The notes under the pieces are model-generated. The model made no database searches. It saw nothing but the letters and a program-made list of their open reading frames with translations, and was not told the origin of the DNA. Positions 57,100 through 64,000 of a stretch of 64,000 bases of DNA are shown in pieces (the stretch's first letter is position 1; each line of letters starts with the position of its first letter). This stretch comes from Dryas octopetala (lineage: Eukaryota; Streptophyta; Magnoliopsida; Rosales; Rosaceae), in NCBI GenBank assembly GCA_963921425.1, contig OY992833.1:6855228-6919227 (forward strand), written 5' to 3'. The translations under genes were made by a program, and so were the position numbers.

Positions 57100-57780
57100 T
57101 TTTGGTGATGCGTTGATGCTGGTATTTTAGAAGGTGTCTGCATGCTATTTTTTGTTATGTCTATTTTCGTCAAAACAATGCTCGGGGTAAATGAGCTTTT
57201 TGTGGCACAGGGATCTAGTGGTGGTGTGGTGTCCGCAAATGAAGAATGGGTTTGTGGTAGTTGGTCCGCAAATGAAGAATGATGCTTTAGGTAGTTTTGG
57301 TTAATAAAATTAGATGTCAATACCTGTATATTAACGGACTCATAATTATATTTAATCGAAAGTATCTAACAAAAACCCCAACACATAATCCAATCATTTA
57401 TAATAACTGAAATGATAATCCTTATACACTCTTTACTCTTGAATATGGGAGGGTATTCTTTACTCTGAGAAGTAGGTGATCCAACCGCCGAGACCATTCC
57501 ACCATTATATATTCACTGAATTAATTTCTTAGGATATAAGAACCACGTGAAGTTAGAAGCCAGTATAATAGAGAAGCTGAAAAGGGGTTTTCACATAACA
57601 TAATCATCAGAAAAGGGGCCTCAAGGTTGTGATGCATTAATTGTTGTGGTCCAGGAAGTTACTAGCGAGGAAGCCACTAGTATTAATGTCGTACGTTTAG
57701 CTCTCTGACAGTGAAAAATCTGCATCAGTCATGAAGCTATCACTTTTACATCACGTGACTGAAAGCAGCAAAGCTCTGTT
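57100..57780. other. No gene seen
   Basis: Spacer between the minisatellite and the LINE. No supported feature; the true LINE 5' end may lie in here. Confidence 0.4.
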
Positions 57781-57833
57781 CTCTCTCCTAACAAACGTTC
57801 TCTCTGTACTCTTTCTGGTGGTATTCTACTGGT

Positions 57834-59541
57834 TTGGGGGTGGCGTCAACGGTGGAGAGACCCATCTTTTCGGCTCTCCGACCACAAATGGGCGGCGGGG
57901 AGCCGGAATTCACCTTGGCTAATTTGGGAGGCTTAGATTTTGTGAATCCTCGTGCTGGAAAGCAGGTCGATCAGTCGACAACCCAGATTTTGGTTCTTAC
58001 TCTACCCTTCCTCCGCCACCATATGGGGTGGCGAAATCGACTCCAAGTTTCATGGATCGTCTTATGAAATCTGTTGAGACTACTATGGGTGCTCGATCTG
58101 TTCCGTTGAATGAGTCTAACTTACTTGACGAGGATTGTGTTATTTCTCGTGGATCTAAGGGTCCAAGCATTAGATTCTCTGAGAAGACGATGGATCGGAT
58201 GTGCCAACCTTGGTGGCAAGCTCTCATCATCAAACTTTTGGGCAGAAACCATTCTTATAATTTCTTGGTGGGTCGTCTAAAGCAGAAGTGGGGTCTTAAA
58301 GGGGATTTTCAGCTTATCGATCTTGAAAATGGCTATTTTATTGTTAGATTTCAATTGGAAGAAGATCGGCAGTTTGTTTTAACAAGTGGGCCTTGGGTCA
58401 TTGCTGGAAACTATTTGACTATTCAGAATTGGAGGCCTGGGTTCAATCCTTTTACTGACACTGTGACTCATATGGCTGTCTGGATCCGAGTGAGTGGTGC
58501 TTAGATGGAATTCTTTAACACTTGGGCTATGCCCTGGGAAAGCTGCTCAAAATTGATATACTCACAAACTCTTGTTCTAGAGGTAAGTTTGCTCGCATTT
58601 GTGTTGAGCTTGACCTTACTAAGCCCCTTGAAGCCTATATTGAGATAAATGGAATTTGGTATAACTTGGAATATGAGGGTATGCCTCAAATTTGCTTCCA
58701 TTGTGGGAGGTATGGTCACAAGCAAGAGAGTTGTGCTTGAAATAAGGCTTCTGAAGCTAAAAATATGGAGGTTGGTGATGGTGCTGTTAACTCTGAGGAT
58801 ACTACAATTAATGAACCTATTCCTGAGATGGTTCATGTTAAGTCTCAGGAGGTGGTTGAGGAGCCAATTCATGGTGTTTGGATGCAACCAAAGCATAGGG
58901 GAAGAAGTAAGAAGGCTTCCGGGACTAGCTCTGCCGGTGGGGATAAGATGAAAGTTCAAGGATCTAGGTTTAATGCCTTAAAATCTAAGGAAGCTCAGGA
59001 AGTTGTTGAGTCTGTTGTAGGGTCTGTCCCTGCTAACTCCACCTCTGGTAAGGACAAACCTGTTTTGGGGAAGAAAGTTTGGTCCCCAAAAAGCAAGAAG
59101 GCAATTACTGAAGAGAGACCTCCTCTTTCTGATATATCTTATAAGAAGGGTGGGGGAAATGGTGTTTCTCAAAAGGGAGGCGTCTCTGTGAGTGGCATGA
59201 AGTCTATTTATTCTGAAGAGGAGGTTCAAAAGCTTAGGAAAACCTTAAGTGCTGCTTTCTCTGGTTTTTTGGGGCAGGGTCCTCGAGTGTGTAATCCTGT
59301 TATCACTGAGGCTTATTCTGGTCCCAACTATGAGGAGAGCATTGTTGTCTTTGGCCATCTACCTCCTGATATTAGGCCTGATAAAGGGATTTGCTCTATG
59401 GAGGGTGTAGATATAAGTGACACTAATTTGTCTTATGTCCCTGAATCTCAGGAAATTGGTCATGGAGCTGTTGGAGCTCAGTATGGTGATATGCACATGG
59501 ACTCTTCTCATCATGAGAAGGGTGGTGTTGCTTCTGTTTGA
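57834..59541 (+). pseudogene. LINE ORF1 (DUF4283-type RNA-binding, CCHC), broken
   Basis: The N-terminal part has GRLKQKWGLKGDFQLIDLEN, FIVRFQLEEDRQFVLTSGPW and IQNWRPGFNP, the DUF4283 domain of plant LINE ORF1. A zinc knuckle CFHCGRYGHKQESC follows (C-x2-C-x4-H-x4-C), then a long polar, Lys/Ser-rich tail. It would bind the element RNA. Breaks: TAG at 58502-58504, a one-base frameshift near 58525, TGA at 58738-58740 just after the knuckle, and probably a frameshift upstream near 57970. Stop at 59539-59541; ORF2 starts 39 bp later. Confidence 0.85.
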
Positions 59542-59580
59542 GGTTTATCCTCTTAGTATTCTACCTCTCTCTTATTTTTA

Positions 59581-62278
59581 ATGATGATGAATATTATTTG
59601 TTGGAATGTTAGAGGGGCTAATAGGTCTTCTTTCAAGAATTCTTTTCGGGATTTAATCTCTAATAATAAAGTTGATGTTGCTGCTATGTTTGAGCCTAGG
59701 ATTAGTGGTTCTAAGGCTCTAGAGGTCATCAAGAGTCTTGGTTTCCCTAATTTTGAGGTAGTTGATGCTCATGGCTTCTCTGGAGGTATTTGGTTATTAT
59801 GGAGTGCCAATGTTGCTCAGGTGGATGTCATTCACTGCATGGATCAAGTTCTCACTCTCTCGTTTTCTTGGCCTGATGGTTCTATGTAGCTTTTTTCAGC
59901 TGTGTATGGTAGTCCTTGCATTAGAAAGAGAGCTTTTCTTTGGCAGGTTTTAGATATTATAGCTTATAATCATAATCTCCCTTGGCTTTTAGCTGGGGAT
60001 TTTAATGAAATGGTCTGCAGTAGTGAGAAGAATGGAGGTTCTCCAAACTTTCGAGCTGGTGGTTTCAAAGACTGGATTCACAAATGGCAGTGTATTGATC
60101 TTGGTTTTGTTGGTCCGTCGTTCACCTGGAAGGGAAGAGATAATGTTGGTAGGCTTGTTTGGGAGAGGCTTGATAGGCTGTGAGCAATGATTCATGGAGA
60201 TTGCTTTTTCCTAAAGCTTTTGTCAAGCACCTTCCTAAAACTTCTTCTGACCATTGTCCTATCCTTATTTGTTTAGATAATGGTCATTATGTTGATTCTA
60301 GTAATAAGCCTTTTCGTTTTGAAAGCATGTGGTTGTTTCATGAGGGTTTTAAGGACTTTCTTCAATATGTCTGGTTTGCTCATGATCTCGAATTATTTAA
60401 CAAGCTTTCTGCTGTGACTATTGATCTTAAAAAGTGGAATATGGAGGTCTTTAGTCATCTTTTTCACAAAAAAAAAAAAAGGCTCTTGGCCAGGTTAGGG
60501 GGAGTTCAGCTGGCTCTCTGTACTAATGCTTCTTATTTTCTCCTAAATTTGGAGAGTCAATTGCAAAATGAGAATAATGCAATTTTAGATCAAGAGGCTG
60601 CTTTTTGGAGGCAAAAGTCAAGAGTAAAATGGCTTCAAGATGGTGATAGAAACACTAGTTTCTTTCACCTCTCCACTGTCATCCGAAGAAGAAAGAATAA
60701 AATTGCAGGGCTGCTCAATGCTAATGGTATTTGGGTCACTCAAGGACATTGCTGTCTCTCATTTTAAAACCCTTTTTATGGATTCAGATGTTAGTGTTTC
60801 TGATATCCAGCTCCCTAATTATTTCCCTTTTATCCTTAGTTCTGAGTTGTCTTGCATTAATAAGACTGTTACTGAAGATGAAATTAAATCTAGCCTTTTT
60901 TCTATTGGTGCTTTTAAGGCACCTGGCCCTGATGGCTTTCCTGCAGGCTTTTATCAGAATCATTGGGAAACTGTTGGGCCTGATATTGTCAATATGGTCT
61001 GTAACTGTTTTAGCACTGGTTCTATCCCTCAAGGTCTTGGTAATACTCTTATTGCCCTTGTCCCCAAGATTTCTGGTCCTCAGTTGATCTCTCAGTTCAG
61101 GCCTATCAGTTTATGCAATATTTTATATAAAGTGGTCACTAAGATTGTGGTGAGTAGGCTTAGACCTCTTATGCAAAAATGGATCAGCCCCTACCAGGTG
61201 AGTTTCATCCCTGGAAGACAGATAACAGACAATATTTTTACAGCTCAAGAAGCCCTCCACACTTTCAGAATTTGCAAGGCTAAGAGAGGTTTTCTAGCTT
61301 GGAAGATTGATCTTGCCAAGGCTTATGATAGGCTCAAATGGTCTTTCATTCAAGAGACTTTATTAGAGGTTGGTGTTTCTGGTAACCTTTTAAATCTCAT
61401 AATGGATTGTGTTGCTAAAGTTGATTATCAATTAATTGTTAATGGTGAGTTAACTAGTGCCTTTCAGCCTGAGCGAGGGATTAGACAAGGTGATCCCCTT
61501 TCACCCTATCTTTTCGTTCTTTGTGTTGAAAAGCTTAGTCATCTCATTATGGATTCTGTTGGCAGAGGGGAATGGAAGCCTGTGCATGTTTGTAGAAATG
61601 GTCCAGCTATTTCTCATTTGTGTTTTGCAGATGATATTATCCTTTTCTTTGAGGCTTCAATGAGGCAAGCTAATGTTATTAAAAGATGTTTGGATCAGTT
61701 TTGTTCCGTCTCTAGTCAACAAATCAGTTTTGAGAAGTCTAGATTGTTCTGTTCTCCTAATACTCTTGTTGGTCTCGCTAAAGCTATTAGTTCTCATTGT
61801 GGCAGTCCCTTGACAAAAGATTTGGGTCGTTACTTAGGAGTGCCTCTTATTCACTCTAGAATTACTAAATTCACCTATAAGGAAATTGTTGAGAAAGTGC
61901 AGTCAAGGCTTGCTTCTTGGAAGATTAATAACTTATCTCTTGCTGGGAGGGTTACTTTAATTCAATCTATTTCTTCTTCTATTCCTATCTATGCTATGCA
62001 ATCGGTTAAGCTTCCTGTTTCAAATTGTGATAATATTGATAAATTGAATAAAAGATTCTTGTGGGGTTCTACGGATTCTAAGCGGAAGGTTCATTTAGTG
62101 AAGTGAAGTCAAGTTTGTCTTCCTAAAGGGGTTTAAAAAGAATGAGATTGATGAACACTGCGTTACTCGCTAAGCCTGGTTGGAGGATCCTTCAAAATGA
62201 TGATGGTTTGTGGGCTAGAACTGTCTCAGCTAAGTATTTGCAGGGTAATAATTTGACTATCCTCCATGAGCGTAAGCC

Positions 62279-62310
<32 letters not shown>

Positions 62311-63720
62311 CTTGGAAGGGAATGCTTGATGGGGCCTCCCTCCTTAAGCAAGGTTTATTTTGCAGGATTGGTTCAGGTACGCACACTTTATTTTGGCATG
62401 AAAATTGGACTGGTTTTGGAAAATTACATGTTCATGCATTAATTCCTCTTGACTCTGTTCATTCTGAGGCTAAGGTGGTTGATTTTTCTGTGAATCAAAG
62501 TTGGGATATTCCTAAGCTTAGAATTTTTTTTGCCTGAGGATTTGGTTCAAAAGATTGTTGCCATTCCTTTTTGCACTTCTAAGAGTTATGATGATAGATG
62601 GATTTGGGGAAGTTCTTCTAATGGCATTTTCTCAGTCAAGTCTGCTTATCATATTGGTCTTGGGGATGATGGTTATGAGAACTGGCAATGGTCTTTCATC
62701 TGGAAGCTTGTTGCTCCTCCCAAAATTAAAACTTTTTTGTGGTTGATTTGTTTAGGTAAGCTTTTGGTCAATGAGCAGAGGTGGAAAAGCGGTTTTTGCC
62801 CCATCCCTGCTTTCAATTTTTGTGGTGCTTCTATGGAATCCATTTCTCATGTCTTTCGGGATTGCAGCAGGGCTAATTTGGTTTGGAGAAGCCTTTGGAT
62901 GCCCATTCATATTTTGGATTCCCCTGGCATTGAGTTTTCTGACTGGTTAAAGATCAACTTGATTTCCAAGAAAGTCTCCCATGGTGGGGTTGCCTGGAAT
63001 GTGATTTTCTGTTTTGGTTGCTGGTTTCTTTGGTTTTGGAGGAATAAAATGATTTTTGAGCCTGATTTCTCCTTCCCTGGTCAGCCTGAAGTTTTCATTA
63101 GGACTGCTGCTCTTGAGTGGTACAATGCTAATTTTGCTTCTGCTCCTCAAAAGTCTAATTCTCAGTTGATGCTCTCTTGGACCCCTCCTCCTGTTGAGTG
63201 GATTAAACTGAATGTTGATGGGAGTAAAAGTGGGCCTCTTGGTTCAATTAGTGCTGGGGGTGTTTTTAGAGATTGTAATGGTTGTTGGGTTTCAGGTTTT
63301 GCTGCCAATCTTGGTAGAGGTGAGATTTTATCTGCTGAATTATGGGGATTATTTCATGGTCTTTGCTTGGCTTGGAATAGTGGTTATAGACATCTTCTTG
63401 TTGAGATGGATTCTTCTTGTGGCGTCCAATTGGTGCTTCATAATGATTGTATAAATCACGGCTCCTTGATTGCTTCATGTCAAGATCTCCTCAAAAGGGA
63501 CTGGACTTGCTGCTTATCTCATATCTACAGGGAAAGAAACTATGTTGCTGATAGTCTTGCTACTTTTGGTCATTCTTTGGACCTGGGTCTGCAAATTTTT
63601 AACCATCCCCCTTCTTGGTGTGCTCAAACTATTTTTGAAGATTCTATTAGGTGGGTATACGTAGTCAATGCCTTAGAAGAAAACTACTATTTCTTCTCCA
63701 CCAGATTTTTGTCCCACTGA
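59581..63720 (+). pseudogene. LINE ORF2 (endonuclease, RT, RNase H), broken
   Basis: Order: apurinic-type endonuclease (NIICWNVRGANR, LLAGDFNEM, SSDHCPI); reverse transcriptase (APGPDGFPAGFY, FRPISLCN, KIDLAKAYDRLKW, GIRQGDPLSPYLF, catalytic FADD); zf-RVT region (WKLVAPPKIKTFLW); RNase H (LNVDGSKSG, AELWG, EMDSS, ADSLA). It would nick the target and copy the RNA in place. Breaks: TAG at 59887-59889, one-base frameshifts near 60178 and 60740, TGA at 62104-62106 followed by more damage to 62141, and a frameshift at the T-run near 62525. Catalytic motifs are otherwise well preserved. Confidence 0.92.
62280..62313 (+). repeat. (TCT)n expansion inside LINE ORF2
   Basis: A run of TTC/TCT triplets gives ten serines in a row between KPT and WKGML. 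It keeps the frame, so it does not itself break ORF2. Confidence 0.9.
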
Positions 63721-63868
63721 ATTTATCTTGGAAAGATTGTAATGAGGTAGTAGTTGTGCAACCTTAATAATGCTTTCAACATAAAATTCAAGTCTTAACA
63801 GTAAATTTGTTTCAATGACCAAAGCTTCACCAAAGTACATCACTTTCAAGATAAGATGATGTTGTAGG

Positions 63869-64000
63869 CAGTGGTGGACCTAGAAATCCACTGGTATGGG
63901 GGCAAGATAAACCCAGCAGGGGCGAAAGCGACGCTTGCGACTTGCGAGTAGAGGCAGCAGCCAGCAGGGGGCGACAGGTGACGGCGAGGGAGCAGGGGGC
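63869..64000 (+). mobile_element. Start of a hAT-like element, cut by the window end
   Basis: CAGTGGTGGACCTAGAAATC resembles the CAGNGGCGGATCCAGGA-type terminal repeat of plant hAT elements. It is followed by the GC-rich, GGGGC-containing sequence often seen next to it. The body and the other end lie beyond 64000. Confidence 0.5.

Larger units (their letters stand above)
57781..63790 (+). mobile_element. Decayed L1-type LINE retrotransposon
   Basis: Two collinear reading regions (ORF1 57834-59541, ORF2 59581-63720) in the order and with the domains of plant L1 LINEs. Several stops and frameshifts make it inactive. The exact ends and a target duplication were not found. No poly(A) tail is seen before the hAT-like end at 63869, so the 3' tail may be lost or degenerate. 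Confidence 0.88.

Overview
The window is nuclear DNA from a flowering plant, a eudicot by its gene families. Evidence includes intron-bearing gene pieces with plant splice sites, a UGT92A-type glycosyltransferase pair, NBS-LRR resistance-gene pieces, an iMet-primed Ty1/copia element, an L1-type LINE and CACTA, hAT and PIF/Harbinger remnants. Rosaceae is only a guess. Gene density is low and most of the window is transposon-derived.

Layout. 1-14 kb: two tandem, intronless, minus-strand UGT92A-like genes (1230-2771 and 11994-13520) flank a Harbinger transposase pseudogene, a SINE and one small plus-strand gene with a clear TATA box (9648-10058). A block at 1-1180 recurs at 17531-18706, but without a UGT beside it. 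14-17.3 kb: one orphan HMG-CoA reductase exon and several CACTA-type ends with subterminal repeats.

18.7-38.4 kb: the most unusual part. Three arrays (18803-20723, 25654-26977, 33296-34852) are built from a ~223-bp monomer that is itself almost only a 15-nt word, TTACCATTTTCTTGA, and its reverse complement. Between them lie collinear minus-strand exon pieces of unrelated genes: a vacuolar sorting receptor, a DSK2/ubiquilin and a P4-ATPase flippase. Related ~40-bp hairpin-bearing sequences sit inverted at 18707 and 38384-38423. I read this as a composite gene-capturing mobile element or a cluster of related ones.

38.5-44.4 kb: a TPR plus J-domain cochaperone pseudogene on the minus strand, with a frameshift, a nonsense codon and three fold-back MITEs in one intron. 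It is cut at its 3' side next to the right terminal repeat. 45.3-47.5 kb: a 2.2-kb TIR element with an 8-bp target duplication. 47.7-53.5 kb: the 3' end of an NBS-LRR gene, with a young-looking copia element (48040-53028; matching 352-bp LTRs, TAAAT duplication, intact 1402-codon polyprotein) apparently in its 3'-UTR intron. 55.2-55.6 kb: a frameshifted TIR-NBS-LRR fragment. 57.8-63.8 kb: a decayed L1-type LINE. 63869 to the end: the start of a probable hAT element.

Probably functional host genes are the two UGTs and the small basic protein at 9648. The copia polyprotein is the only long uninterrupted transposon reading frame. Identifications rest on motif recognition by eye, with no database search.
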